DNA from: Rhizobium sp. EC-SD404
GTDB taxonomy: Bacteria > Pseudomonadota > Alphaproteobacteria > Rhizobiales > Rhizobiaceae
Assembly: GCF_902498825.1 (NCBI RefSeq)
Contig: NZ_LR701459.1
Location: 1,246,001-1,310,000, forward strand
DNA length: 64,000 nucleotides
Direction: 5' to 3'
The translations under genes and the position numbers were made by a program. Positions 17,595-26,791 of the stretch are shown here, piece after piece; the first letter of the stretch is position 1; each line of letters begins with the position of its first letter. The notes under the pieces are model-generated. The model had not been told where the DNA came from. It saw only the letters and a list, made by a program, of their open reading frames with translations, and made no database searches.

Positions 17595-18914
17595 TCAGAC
17601 CATGTCGAAGATTTCGTTGGTGATCGTGTTGAAGGGCACCCCGAGCTTCAGGAGATCCTTGCGTGCCGCGTCGGTCAGCGGCTTCGGTCCGCACAACATA
17701 TGCGGCCATTCGCGACTGTTTTCGGGAAGATGCTGCTTCAGGATCTCCGCCGAGAGCCTACCGGTTTCGCCGTCCCAGTCTTCTGGAGGCTCTTCCAGCA
17801 CGTGCACGACCTTGAGATTGATCCGGCCTGACAGCTCAGCGAGTTCGTCGCGGAAGGCGGCGTCATCCCACGCCTTGTTGCAGTAGAAGAGGACAGCAGG
17901 CCGCGTGTCGTGACGGGCATCCATGGCATGGAGGTTTGACATCATCGGCGTGATGCCCACTCCGCCCGCAATCATCACGAAGCCGCCGGCGTCCGGGTGG
18001 GTGTCGATCGAGAACGTGCCGTAGGGACCATCGAGATAGGCGACGGCGCCGTTTTCAACCTCAACGGCTTGTTCGGTGAAATCGCCCAGCGCCTTGATCG
18101 ACAGCGTGACGTCGGGGCCATGCTCGGGCGGGGACGAGATCGTGAAGGGATGCTCCCCCAAGCCGAAGGGCGATCGCTCGAGCGTCAACCAGGCGAACTG
18201 GCCGGGCTTGTGGTTGCTCAGCGGCTTGCCCTGCGGCCTCAGCACGAGTTGGTGAACGCCACCGTGATGGGCGATGTTGTCGACGACGATCCAGGGATTT
18301 CGCTTCTGGCTCCAGGGCTTGCCGATGCGCACCCAGAGCAGCATGGCCAGCCAGCCGAGAGTTACGCCCAACCAGAGTACGCGTGTGCTCGGATCGGCGG
18401 TGAACCGCCCGACGCCGAGGACATGGGCGATGGCGGCACCGAAGCCGATAATGGCGAGCGCGACGTGCAGATAGCGCCACCAGCCGTATTCCAGCTTCAG
18501 CCATTTGCGCAGCTCGGACGTCGCTACCAGGCCAACGAAGCATAGCAGCGCGAGGCGGGCGGCGGTGAGTTCCCAGCGCGCCTCGAGAGGATTGAGGATG
18601 CCCAGCGCTTCCTCGAACCAGAAGTACAGAATGCCGAAATGAGCGAGCATAAGGCCGAGCGCGCCGATCGCCATGTAGCGGTGGAAGACGTAGACGATGT
18701 CGATGCCGAAGGGATGGGAAAGGCGCCGAAATCGGGCGGTCAGGGCAAATTGCAGGCCGGCCACGGCAAGTGCGCCGAAGCCGAAACCCATCGACAGATC
18801 GAACAGGAAGCCGTTGCCCTCGACCCGCTCGCCGCGAAGCAGGACGACGAACGGCAACGCCAGCACCGCCGGAATGGCCGCAATCCAGGCGATTTGCCTT
18901 AAGGTCCGGCTCAT
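17595..18914 (-). CDS. Ferric-reductase-like membrane flavoprotein
   Basis: A protein of 439 aa. The N-terminal half has about six membrane helices with histidines in FHRYMAIGALGLMLAHFGILYF and WWRYLHVALAIIGFGAAIAHVLG, the paired heme ligands of the ferric reductase/NOX domain. The C-terminal half is a ferredoxin-NADP reductase fold: FAD-binding GEHPFTISS, the NAD(P) loop MIAGGVGITPMMS (about 325), and MLCGPKPL near the end. It would move electrons from NAD(P)H across the membrane via FAD and two hemes. It lies downstream of the oxidase genes on the same strand, so a role in delivering electrons, or in reducing copper or iron for assembly, is possible. Confidence 0.85.
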   Translation of the reverse strand: MSRTLRQIAWIAAIPAVLALPFVVLLRGERVEGNGFLFDLSMGFGFGALAVAGLQFALTARFRRLSHPFGIDIVYVFHRYMAIGALGLMLAHFGILYFWFEEALGILNPLEARWELTAARLALLCFVGLVATSELRKWLKLEYGWWRYLHVALAIIGFGAAIAHVLGVGRFTADPSTRVLWLGVTLGWLAMLLWVRIGKPWSQKRNPWIVVDNIAHHGGVHQLVLRPQGKPLSNHKPGQFAWLTLERSPFGLGEHPFTISSPPEHGPDVTLSIKALGDFTEQAVEVENGAVAYLDGPYGTFSIDTHPDAGGFVMIAGGVGITPMMSNLHAMDARHDTRPAVLFYCNKAWDDAAFRDELAELSGRINLKVVHVLEEPPEDWDGETGRLSAEILKQHLPENSREWPHMLCGPKPLTDAARKDLLKLGVPFNTITNEIFDMV

Positions 18915-18933
18915 GCGCGGTTCCTTTGCATGG

Positions 18934-19290
18934 TCAATGACATGGGCTCAGCGCCACGACCGGGCCGAAGGTGAAGATGATGCAGATAAGAGCCGCGATA
19001 TTGAGCCTGTCCGCTGCGACGCCGATGGTATCGCGGCGCTCGTGCACGTCCGATCTTCGGTATAGGCGGATCATCCCGATATTGGCGACGCAGGCAAGGA
19101 GCGCCAGCGTGACGAGCACGATGCGCTGGAGCGACAGGCCGAAAGCATATTCGGTCATGTGCCAGCGAAAGGCGCAGCCGAGCGTCAGCACCATGTAGAG
19201 AGTCAGGAAGGTCAACGACCAGAGGCCGAAACCGGCCACCAGCCATAGAATTGGGAAGCGTCTGGCGGTTCCAGTTGCGGGGCCGGTCAT
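18934..19290 (-). CDS. Small three-helix membrane protein of the oxidase operon
   Basis: A protein of 118 aa from the ATG at 19290, overlapping the stop of the CoxA-CoxC gene by 4 bp. It has three hydrophobic segments: ILWLVAGFGLWSLTFLTLYM, SLQRIVLVTLALLACVANIG, and LNIAALICIIFTFGPVVAL. The position and size suit a non-canonical subunit IV or an assembly partner of the terminal oxidase, but I see no family motif. The next gene starts 19 bp downstream. Confidence 0.7.
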   Translation of the reverse strand: MTGPATGTARRFPILWLVAGFGLWSLTFLTLYMVLTLGCAFRWHMTEYAFGLSLQRIVLVTLALLACVANIGMIRLYRRSDVHERRDTIGVAADRLNIAALICIIFTFGPVVALSPCH

Positions 19291-21824
19291 GGCTGATCTC
19301 CGCTCGGGATGTTGAAGCCGATCAGAAGCGGCAGCAAGAGGACCAGGCCGACACCCGCCAGGACGGACACGGCCGTATAGTCGTGCCACAGCTTGCCGAT
19401 CCTAAGGTCGAGCGTCCGGCGCGCCGAAACATAGCCTGCGTGCTGACGCCACGCGCCGAAGCCGGCAAAGATCACTCCAAGGCCTGCGTGCAGTGCGCAG
19501 TAACCCAGTACGACGAAGCTCGCAGCCAGATAGGCGTGGCTCGTCGGGTCGGGAATGGCGGTTGCCATCAGAAAGACGAGGATCAGGCAGGTTGCAAGCT
19601 GGGCCGCCGTTGCCAGCACCTGCGGCACCAGTGCCGAAGCGGAGTTTTGGGCCGCGGCAATGCCGCGTCGCGCCAAAAGCGTCGCCGCTGTCGAAAGCAG
19701 GACCGCTGCAAGAGGCAGGACAAGGCCAGGCTCTGCAATGGCGGGTGGCGGCCAGCCCGGGGCGACGAGCCAGAGGAACAGAACGCCGAACAGCAGCGAG
19801 GTATAGAGCGTCGTGTTACCGACGAGCGCAAAGACCATCGCCCACCAGGAGGGAGGACGGTCCACCTCATAGTGGATCGGGAGGTCCAGCCCGTTGCCGA
19901 TGGGCAGACGGCCGTGATCTTTGCGGAAGCCGCACGGCACCGTCCAGGCCAGCAGAAGAACGACGACGCCGGCCAGAGGGACGAGCGAAATCCAGTAGAG
20001 CTTGAAAAGCAGGCACAGCACGAAAGCGCCGGTTGCGATCGCGGTATAGAGCGGCAGAAAGGTGGAATTCGGCAAAAGCACGATGTGGTCGGGCTTTCCG
20101 GTCGTCATGTCGACGGCGAGCGTTTCCATCCACCCATTGCGCGTGAAGCCGAGATAGCCTTTGCCGGCCGCAAGTTCCGGGCCGATCTTTGCCGGCTCCA
20201 GTCCGTCGGCTCGCCGGTCGATCTCCGGCAGCGATGCGAACGCATAGGAAGCGGGCGGGGTGGCGGTCGCCCATTCCAACGTGCCGGCTTTCCACGGATC
20301 GCGGCCATGCGCCTTGCCGAACCGGACCTGAAGGATGATGTCGACGACGACGAGCGCAAAGCCGATCGTCATGATGAAGCCGCCGACCGATGACAGGAAG
20401 TTCAGCCACTCCCAGCCCACGCCATCCGGATAGGTGTGGACACGTCGCGGCATGCCCCGAAGACCGGTGAGGTGCATCATGAAGAAGGTGATGTGGAAGC
20501 CGACGAAGATCAGCCAGAATGCCGGCACGGACAGATGGTGCACCGGGAATTTGCCGGTCATGTGCGGGAGCCAGTAATAGGCTGCCGCCAGCATTGGGAA
20601 GACGAAGCCGCCGACCAGCACATAATGGAGGTGGGCAACGACGAAGTGGGTGTCATGCGCCTGCCAGTCGAAGGGCACCATCGCCAGCATCACGCCGGTC
20701 AATCCGCCCATCACGAAGACGACGAAGAAGCCCACCAAATAAAGCATCGGCACATCGAAGCGTGGCCGTCCTTGCGATAACGTCGCGAGCCAGGCGAAGA
20801 TCTGGACGGCGGTGGGGATGGCGACGAGGGCACTCGCCGCCGAAAAGAAGGCCAGCGCGAGATGCGGAATGCCCACCGTGAACATGTGGTGGACCCACAG
20901 GCCGAAAGACAGGAAGCCCACCGCTATTGCCGCAACGACGATCGCGCCATAGCCGACAAGGCGCGTCTGGGCGAAGACGGGCAACATGGTGGAGACGGCA
21001 CCGGCTGCGGGCAGGAAGATGATGTAGACCTCGGGATGGCCGAAGAGCCAGAAGAGGTGCTGCCAAAGCAGCGAATCGCCGCCCCGCAGCGGGTCGAAGA
21101 AGGGCAGGTCGAAGGCTCGCTCCAGTTCCAGGAGCACCGAGGCGAGGATCATCGGCGGGAAGCCGACCAGCATCATCAGCGCGACGACCAGCAGATACCA
21201 GGCGAAAATCGGCATGCGGGTGAGCGACATGCCCGGCGCCCGCAATTTGAGGATCGACACGGTGATCTCGACGGCGGCCGACATGGCCGAAATCTCGACG
21301 AAGGTGATGCCCAGCAACCAGACGTCCGCATTGATCCCCGGCGTATAGGTCGACGAGGATAGCGGCGTGTACATGAACCAACCGCTGTCGGGCGCCACTC
21401 CGAAGAGCAGCGCGACGATCAGGATCGAGCCGCCGAAAATGTAGCAATAGAAGCCGAAGGCGGTGAGCCTTGGGAAGGCAAGGTCGCGGGCGCCCAGAAG
21501 CTTCGGCAGCAGATAGATCGCGAACCCTTCGAACATCGGGATCGCGAAAAGGAACATCATCACCGTGCCGTGCATGGTGAAGACCTGATTGTAGATATCC
21601 GGTCCGAGGAAGGCGCTGTCGGCGGTCGCGAGCTGGATGCGGATCAGCATCGAGAGCACGCCGCCGATCGCGAAAAAGGTGAAGGCTGCGATGATGAAGC
21701 GGCGGCCGAGCACGGTGTGATTGACGGCAGCCAGGCGCCCGAGCCCAGGCTTCGTGTCCCAGATTTTCGCCAGCGCGTGGTGCAGGCGGATTGCGTCGCT
21801 GGCTGGCTCTGGCGTCGTCGTCAT
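19287..21824 (-). CDS. Cytochrome c oxidase subunits I and III fused
   Basis: A protein of 845 aa from the ATG at 21824, 4-bp overlap with coxB. The first roughly 540 residues are subunit I: the low-spin heme ligand His85 (MHGTVMM), the Cu-B site His263 with cross-linked Tyr267 (GHPEVY), the His312-His313 pair (VHHMFTVG), and His398/His400 (THFVVAHLHY) for the two hemes. The last roughly 280 residues add about seven helices of subunit III type (DLPIHYEVDRPPSWWAMVFALVGNTTLYTSLLFG ...). Such fusions occur in caa3-type and rhizobial alternative aa3 oxidases. It reduces O2 to water with proton pumping. Confidence 0.9.
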   Translation of the reverse strand: MTTTPEPASDAIRLHHALAKIWDTKPGLGRLAAVNHTVLGRRFIIAAFTFFAIGGVLSMLIRIQLATADSAFLGPDIYNQVFTMHGTVMMFLFAIPMFEGFAIYLLPKLLGARDLAFPRLTAFGFYCYIFGGSILIVALLFGVAPDSGWFMYTPLSSSTYTPGINADVWLLGITFVEISAMSAAVEITVSILKLRAPGMSLTRMPIFAWYLLVVALMMLVGFPPMILASVLLELERAFDLPFFDPLRGGDSLLWQHLFWLFGHPEVYIIFLPAAGAVSTMLPVFAQTRLVGYGAIVVAAIAVGFLSFGLWVHHMFTVGIPHLALAFFSAASALVAIPTAVQIFAWLATLSQGRPRFDVPMLYLVGFFVVFVMGGLTGVMLAMVPFDWQAHDTHFVVAHLHYVLVGGFVFPMLAAAYYWLPHMTGKFPVHHLSVPAFWLIFVGFHITFFMMHLTGLRGMPRRVHTYPDGVGWEWLNFLSSVGGFIMTIGFALVVVDIILQVRFGKAHGRDPWKAGTLEWATATPPASYAFASLPEIDRRADGLEPAKIGPELAAGKGYLGFTRNGWMETLAVDMTTGKPDHIVLLPNSTFLPLYTAIATGAFVLCLLFKLYWISLVPLAGVVVLLLAWTVPCGFRKDHGRLPIGNGLDLPIHYEVDRPPSWWAMVFALVGNTTLYTSLLFGVLFLWLVAPGWPPPAIAEPGLVLPLAAVLLSTAATLLARRGIAAAQNSASALVPQVLATAAQLATCLILVFLMATAIPDPTSHAYLAASFVVLGYCALHAGLGVIFAGFGAWRQHAGYVSARRTLDLRIGKLWHDYTAVSVLAGVGLVLLLPLLIGFNIPSGDQP

Positions 21825-22528
21825 TGCGATGCTTCCGTAGCGGCGCCGCTTACGGTGGCGACGTAGTCTTCTGGTTGATGGGCCTCCACGGTGAAGTCCA
21901 TGTTGGAATGGCCGACGCCGCAAAACTCGGCGCAGACGCCGCCATAGGTCCCGGGTCGTTCGGCCTGGAGGCGCAACACGTTCTCATGGCCCGGAATGGC
22001 ATCGAGCTTGCCGCCGAGCCGCGGTACCCAGAACGAATGGATCACGTCTTCCGCAGTGATGACGATGTCGACCGGCTCGCCGGCAGGGATGTGCAGCACC
22101 GAGATCGTGTCCGCCGCGCCTTCGCGGTCGGGGTAGGAAAAGGTCCACGCCCACTGGCTCGCGCGCGCCTCGACGCGCTCGGGTGCGCTTGCAAGGGGGC
22201 TGGCGATCAGCCTTTCGCCCATGGCCAGGGCGAAGATCACGAGAGCGGTCAGCACGACGGTGGGCATCGCAAGTCCGCCCCATACGATCCAGCGGCGGGG
22301 CGACAGGCTTTTGCCGAAGCCCGGCTTGAGGAGTGTGGCCAGAAGCAGGCCGATGGTCAGGACAAACAGGATGACCGCGCCGGCGAACATGACGTAGAAG
22401 AGATTTGCGATGGCACCTGCCGATGGTCCGGCCGGGTCCAGCGTGGACAGCGGACCTGAGCAGCCGGCAAGAACGACGCCACCGAAGGCAGGGATCGTTG
22501 CCTTGATCAAGGTCCTGCAGGCCGGCAA
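21821..22528 (-). CDS. coxB: Cytochrome c oxidase subunit II
   Basis: The likely start is TTG at 22528 (235 aa), because it opens a lipoprotein signal MPACRTLIKATIPAFGGVV followed by lipobox LAGC; GGGG lies 5 bp upstream. The frame stays open further upstream but only as antisense of the divergent gene. Two membrane helices (NLFYVMFAGAVILFVLTIGLLLATL and WGGLAMPTVVLTALVIFAL) precede the cupredoxin domain. The CuA site is complete: HSFWVPRLGGK, then CAEFCGVGHSNM. There is no fused cytochrome c domain, unlike classic caa3 subunit II. The start is uncertain. Confidence 0.85.
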   Translation of the reverse strand: MPACRTLIKATIPAFGGVVLAGCSGPLSTLDPAGPSAGAIANLFYVMFAGAVILFVLTIGLLLATLLKPGFGKSLSPRRWIVWGGLAMPTVVLTALVIFALAMGERLIASPLASAPERVEARASQWAWTFSYPDREGAADTISVLHIPAGEPVDIVITAEDVIHSFWVPRLGGKLDAIPGHENVLRLQAERPGTYGGVCAEFCGVGHSNMDFTVEAHQPEDYVATVSGAATEASQ

Positions 22529-22564
22529 GTTGCCCCGGCGGAAACGACCGAACGGAGTGATGGA

Positions 22565-23065
22565 ATGAGCGAAACGGAAAATCTCGAAAGCCCGGTGATC
22601 AAGAAGGTCGCCGAAAGCAAGATCGATTCCGCTATCGCCGTTGCCGGCCATCCCATTCACGCCATGAGCGTGCACTTTCCCATCGCGCTGGTCTTCGCCA
22701 CGTTTGGTGTCGATGTCTTCTATTGGTGGAGTGGCGATCCCTTTTGGGTCCGCGTTTCGGTCTGGTCTTCGGGTTTCGCCTTCGCGACGGGCGTGGCGGC
22801 CGGTCTCGTCGGCACGGCAGAACTGCTGTTCGTGCGCGGTATTCGCATTCGCGTGGCGAGCTGGACCCACGCTGTTGCTGCTATGACCCTGATCGCCATC
22901 ATGGGCACCAATTGGGGCATGCGCCTTGCCGATGACAGCATGGTCCTGCCGCACGGGCTTCTGCTGTCCGTTCTGGCGGGCATCATGGCCGGCATGGCGG
23001 GTTGGCATGGTGGCAAGCTGGTGTTCGATCATGGCGTCGGACTGGTCATAAATAGCGATCAATGA
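22565..23065 (+). CDS. DUF2231 membrane protein
   Basis: A protein of 166 aa with four hydrophobic segments and conserved-looking histidines in AGHPIHAMSVHFPIALVF (about 27-44) and SWTHAVAAM, the pattern of the DUF2231 family. Several members are suspected to bind heme or metal. It is divergent from coxB with only 36 bp between the starts, and its 3' end overlaps the convergent CopD/HemJ-like gene by 20 bp. Function is unknown; the oxidase neighbourhood suggests a redox or heme link. Confidence 0.8.
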   Translation: MSETENLESPVIKKVAESKIDSAIAVAGHPIHAMSVHFPIALVFATFGVDVFYWWSGDPFWVRVSVWSSGFAFATGVAAGLVGTAELLFVRGIRIRVASWTHAVAAMTLIAIMGTNWGMRLADDSMVLPHGLLLSVLAGIMAGMAGWHGGKLVFDHGVGLVINSDQ

Positions 23066-23546
23066 GCGGTTGGAGCATCTCGCCTAGAGCGCCGGGCTCC
23101 GACAAAATGCCAGGCAGGAGTTGATCTCCGAGGTCCGGCTTCAGCAGAACCACGCCGATGATCGCCGTCGCGATCACCACGGTCAAAACGGTGACCACCA
23201 CGGCGCGCCAAGTCGAGTAGGTCTCGCCTTTCTGGAACAGACGGATGATGACAAGACCCGTCAGCACATGGACGACGACCAGGAGCGCGACCAGAACAAG
23301 CTTCAGGTGAAACCAGGGCTCGAAGGTTTCCTGGACGAGGATCAGCGCCGTTCCCGTGGCGATCGCGACGAAAGCGGCAGGCGAGATCAGGGCAACATAG
23401 GCGTATCGGACCATGCCCTGCAGGCGATAGAGCGTATCATCGTCCCGTGCGTGGGCGCGCTGCACATAGAGACCCGGCAGGCTGACGAGCCCGGCGCTCC
23501 AGACCGCAATCGTCGCGATATGAAGGAACTTCAACCATACCATCAT
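23046..23546 (-). CDS. CopD/HemJ-like four-helix membrane protein
   Basis: A protein of 166 aa. The start overlaps the stop of the CtaG-like gene by 4 bp. Features are WLKFLHIATIAVWSAGLVSLPGLYVQR at the N-terminus, FVAIATGTALIL, and WFHLKLVLVALLVVVHVLTG. The His residues in helices 1 and 3 and the LHI...W..GL..LP pattern are shared by CopD-type copper proteins and by HemJ-type protoporphyrinogen oxidases. Beside a CtaG-like factor, either copper supply or heme metabolism would fit. I cannot decide between them. Confidence 0.7.
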   Translation of the reverse strand: MMVWLKFLHIATIAVWSAGLVSLPGLYVQRAHARDDDTLYRLQGMVRYAYVALISPAAFVAIATGTALILVQETFEPWFHLKLVLVALLVVVHVLTGLVIIRLFQKGETYSTWRAVVVTVLTVVIATAIIGVVLLKPDLGDQLLPGILSEPGALGEMLQPLIDRYL

Positions 23547-24301
23547 CCTCGGTCATGCCCGGCGGATGCGGCGAAGCGCTCTTGAACCAGCGCAGACGAG
23601 AAGATCAGCGCGACGATGAGGTAAGGCAGAGCGGCCGGTACCCACATGAGGATGCCTGCCAACTGCTGGTCGGCCAACGGCGACAGACCGAACGCCTCCG
23701 TCGTCGCAATGTGGTCACCGTAAAGCGGCGCGCGGGCGAAGGTCAGAAGGGCTCCCAGCATGCCCATCTGCACGATTGAGCCGAAAAGGGCAGCCAGAGC
23801 CGGCAGGCAATGCTCGCGGCGTGCGCCGAAGATCAGTTGCCACAGGACGATGGCCGAACCGAGCAGCGTCAATTCCATCGCCCAGTAGGCCCAGTTGGAC
23901 GATAGGGCGAACGCATAGGGGGCCGGTGCATGCCATATCCAGACGAAGATCGTGTGGACAAGGAAGGCAGCAGAGAGCAGACCAGGCGTGCGCCGTCGGC
24001 GCATTGGCAGGGCGAGCGCGACCAGCGGTGCGGCAATCGCAATCAGCATGACATGATGGAAGATGCGCGCCGAAAAGAGCGCGGAGCTCAAGGCGCAAAG
24101 TGGAGACACGAAGGCGATGAAAAGTGTGACGAAGGCGGCTGCGGCGTAGAACCGGCCGTGCGGCGTGCCTGCAGTTTTCGCATTCGAGATGAGAAGGCCG
24201 GTTGCGACGAACAGGGCACTCAAGAGGTATGGGTCGAAGTTCCAGGCTTGCCAGAGCGTGTCCGGCGTCGGGCTTGGGCCGCAATAGACCTCTGAATTCA
24301 T
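23543..24301 (-). CDS. Cytochrome c oxidase assembly factor, caa3-type CtaG
   Basis: A polytopic membrane protein of 252 aa with about seven helices. Motifs include FDPYLLSALFVATGLL, FVSPLCALSSALFSARIFHHVMLIAIAAPLVAL and DQQLAGILMWVPAALPYLIVAL, as in the caa3_CtaG family (not the Cox11 family that shares the symbol). The His pair in IFHHVML and the Met/Trp in the DQQLAG.MW motif are typical. It is first in a two-gene unit with the CopD/HemJ-like gene; a ribosome site AAGGAAG precedes the ATG. It probably assists Cu-B or CuA insertion into the neighbouring oxidase. Confidence 0.85.
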   Translation of the reverse strand: MNSEVYCGPSPTPDTLWQAWNFDPYLLSALFVATGLLISNAKTAGTPHGRFYAAAAFVTLFIAFVSPLCALSSALFSARIFHHVMLIAIAAPLVALALPMRRRRTPGLLSAAFLVHTIFVWIWHAPAPYAFALSSNWAYWAMELTLLGSAIVLWQLIFGARREHCLPALAALFGSIVQMGMLGALLTFARAPLYGDHIATTEAFGLSPLADQQLAGILMWVPAALPYLIVALIFSSALVQERFAASAGHDRG

Positions 24302-24378
24302 GTAAAGCGCTTCCTTGCTGTCACGTGCATCCTTGTCATTTCACGACGCGAATTCATACTGATTTTGGTCGAAAAAAT

Positions 24379-24410
24379 ACGACCGGGCGGAGATTGGTCC
24401 GCCCGGTCGT
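24379..24410 (-). terminator. Rho-independent terminator of the catalase gene
   Basis: A perfect 13-bp stem (ACGACCGGGCGGA / TCCGCCCGGTCGT) with a 6-nt loop. Read on the minus strand it is followed by A and six Ts. It lies 61 bp beyond the catalase stop. Confidence 0.88.
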
Positions 24411-24471
24411 GGAGATATTGGACCATTCCGATCAGATGACGTACCGATCGGGGAATGGGCTTCGACGACGG

Positions 24472-26586
24472 TTAGAGCTTGACCTTGGGCTCGCGCGCCC
24501 AAAGACGCAGCTTGCCCAGCATCTCGATGAAATCAGGGATGCCGTCGGCGCTTTCCAGCTCAACGACGCCTTCGTCCATCTCGATCCCTGCCTTTTCGAG
24601 CAGCGGCCGAGCGCCATCGACGAAAGCGATGAACTTGCAGTGGGCGAAGGCGTCGGCGACGAAATCGCGTGCCGCCGATTCCTTCGACAGCTTTTCACCG
24701 CCATCCGGACCGAGGATCAAGGCCACTGCGTCATATAGAACAGAGGGGCCGCCATCGATCATTTGGTCACCCTCGATGAACGATCCGTCGGATGCTTCGA
24801 CGCCGCCGACCTTCGGAGCGATGATCTCCATGGTTGCACCTTCGTCGGCAAGTGCCGAGCGCAAGCCTTCCACCAGGTCGGCATCGCAGCCATCGCTGAC
24901 CATCACACCCAATTTGCGGCCTTCAAAGCTTTCAGGACCGTTCTGTATGATCGACAGAGCAGGAGAAGGTTCCAGATCGTCGCGAGGGGCCACTGCGGCC
25001 TGCGCAGCTTCCGGCATGTCACGGATACCTAGGTTTTCGGCGACCATCGTTGCCAGAGCTTCGTCGATGTTGAGCAGATGGGCGACCATCCGTAACCGGA
25101 TCGGCAACGTTTCAACTTTCGACAACTCGAAGGTCAAAGCCATGGCGATGTGTTTCTGCTCGACGGCTGTCTGGCTGTTGTAGAACTGACGCGCCTGGCT
25201 GTAGTGATCGGCAAAGCTTTCGGCGCGCAGCCGGACCTTCGGTCCTTCGACCTCGTCACGATAGGAGCGGAATCCACGCTTGGGATCTTCGCGGGGGCCT
25301 TCACCCCAAGAGTTGGGCTGATAGTTCGCCCGTCCGACGGGATTGCGCATCGCCATGTGCCCATCCTGCTGGAAATGGTGCATCGGGCACTTCGGCGCGT
25401 TGATCGGCAGATGGGTGAAGTTCGTGGACCCCAACCGCTTCAGCTGCGTGTCGAGATAGGAGAAATTTCGGCCCTGAAGCAGCGGATCGTTCGAGAAATC
25501 GATGCCGGGCGGGACGTTTTGGGTCATGAAGGCGACCTGTTCGGTCTCCGCAAAGAAATTGTCCGGCATGCGATCGAGAACAAGGCGGCCGACCGGGATT
25601 GGCTTGATGACCTCTTCCGGGATCAACTTGGTCGCGTCGAGTACGTCGAAGTCAAAGCTGTCCGCGAATTCCTGGTCAAAGAGCTGAACGCACAGCTCCC
25701 ATTCCGGGAAATCGCCGGACTGGATCGCGTTCCAGAGATCTCGACGATGAAAATCGGGGTCCGCACCGTTGATCTTCACGGCCTCGTTCCACACGACGGA
25801 CTGGAGACCGAGCTTCGGCTTCCAGAAGAATTTGACGAAGGTGGACTCGTCATTTTCGTTCAACATCCGGAATGTGTGGACGCCGAAGCCTTCCATGAAC
25901 CGGAACGACCGTGGGATCGACCGATCGGACATGATCCACATGATCATGTGCATGGATTCCGGCGTCAGCGAAATGAAGTCCCAGAAATTGTCATGGGCCG
26001 ACTGGGCCTGCGGAAAGCCGCGATCGGGCTCGGGCTTCACCGAGTGAATGATATCCGGGAACTTGATCGCATCCTGGATGAAGAAAACCGGGATGTTGTT
26101 GCCGACGATGTCCCAGTTGCCCTCCTGGGTATAAAGTTTGACGGCAAAGCCACGCACGTCGCGGGCAAGGTCGGCGGAACCTTTCGACCCAGCTACGGTC
26201 GAGAACCGCACGAATGCGGGCGTCCTCTCGCCGGCGCGCTGGAAAATGTCGGCACGCGTGTATTTCGCAAGCGACTCGTATGTCTCGAAATAGCCGTGCG
26301 CACCGTAGCCGCGCGCGTGAACCACGCGCTCCGGAATGCGCTCATGGTCGAAGTGGAACATCTTTTCGCGGAAGTGAAAGTCTTCGATGAGCGACGGCCC
26401 GCGTTCGCCGTACTTCAAAGAGTTCTGATCGTCTGCGACGGGTCCGCCCTGGGCTGTCGTCAGGATCGGTTGGCCTTCTTCAGCGACCTGGTGAAGTTCG
26501 CCGCCATTCCCTCGCTGCAGCGTCAGATCATGCACGGTGGTCGTCGCATCGGATTTGCGCGCGCTCCGTTTTCCATTGTCGGCCAT
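24472..26586 (-). CDS. katE: Large-subunit catalase, HPII/KatE type
   Basis: A clade-2 catalase of 704 aa; it dismutates H2O2 in the cytoplasm. I use the ATG at 26586 ([20 protein letters not shown]); upstream in-frame codons are open but lack a ribosome site. The catalytic His is at position 90 ([15 protein letters not shown]), distal Asn in [18 protein letters not shown], and the heme-ligand Tyr in [14 protein letters not shown]. After the catalase core comes a C-terminal flavodoxin/DJ-1-like domain ([24 protein letters not shown]), which marks large-subunit catalases. It has its own terminator. No EcfG site is seen upstream: one GGAAC word lacks a matching -10. Confidence 0.93.
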   Translation of the reverse strand: MADNGKRSARKSDATTTVHDLTLQRGNGGELHQVAEEGQPILTTAQGGPVADDQNSLKYGERGPSLIEDFHFREKMFHFDHERIPERVVHARGYGAHGYFETYESLAKYTRADIFQRAGERTPAFVRFSTVAGSKGSADLARDVRGFAVKLYTQEGNWDIVGNNIPVFFIQDAIKFPDIIHSVKPEPDRGFPQAQSAHDNFWDFISLTPESMHMIMWIMSDRSIPRSFRFMEGFGVHTFRMLNENDESTFVKFFWKPKLGLQSVVWNEAVKINGADPDFHRRDLWNAIQSGDFPEWELCVQLFDQEFADSFDFDVLDATKLIPEEVIKPIPVGRLVLDRMPDNFFAETEQVAFMTQNVPPGIDFSNDPLLQGRNFSYLDTQLKRLGSTNFTHLPINAPKCPMHHFQQDGHMAMRNPVGRANYQPNSWGEGPREDPKRGFRSYRDEVEGPKVRLRAESFADHYSQARQFYNSQTAVEQKHIAMALTFELSKVETLPIRLRMVAHLLNIDEALATMVAENLGIRDMPEAAQAAVAPRDDLEPSPALSIIQNGPESFEGRKLGVMVSDGCDADLVEGLRSALADEGATMEIIAPKVGGVEASDGSFIEGDQMIDGGPSVLYDAVALILGPDGGEKLSKESAARDFVADAFAHCKFIAFVDGARPLLEKAGIEMDEGVVELESADGIPDFIEMLGKLRLWAREPKVKL

Positions 26587-26750
26587 GGTGGAGGATTTCC
26601 TTATTTTGAGCTGGTCTGCCCGCGTAGAGGCATGGCGGCCCAAGCTGCGAATAACCGATATGTTCCAGGTTGGCGGCGAGGGAGCCGCAGCATGATTCAT
26701 TTCGTGATCAGCTAAAGAATGAAGGGCCGTTGTCAAAACCCGCGCGCTGT

Positions 26751-26766
26751 GCGAATGAACATTCGC
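26751..26766. promoter_or_regulatory. Candidate TetR operator palindrome
   Basis: GCGAATG AA CATTCGC is a perfect 7-bp inverted repeat with a 2-bp centre, 25 bp before the TetR start and in the gap shared with the divergent catalase gene. GAATG/CATTC cores of this kind are typical for TetR/AcrR regulators of RND pumps. Confidence 0.6.
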
Positions 26767-26791
26767 TCTCATTTTGGATCGCGCAAATCTG

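Noticed and set aside
26642..26666. EcfG-type promoter upstream of the catalase gene
   Set aside because: GGAAC is present on the minus strand, but the -10 at the correct distance reads CTT or GCT, not GTT.
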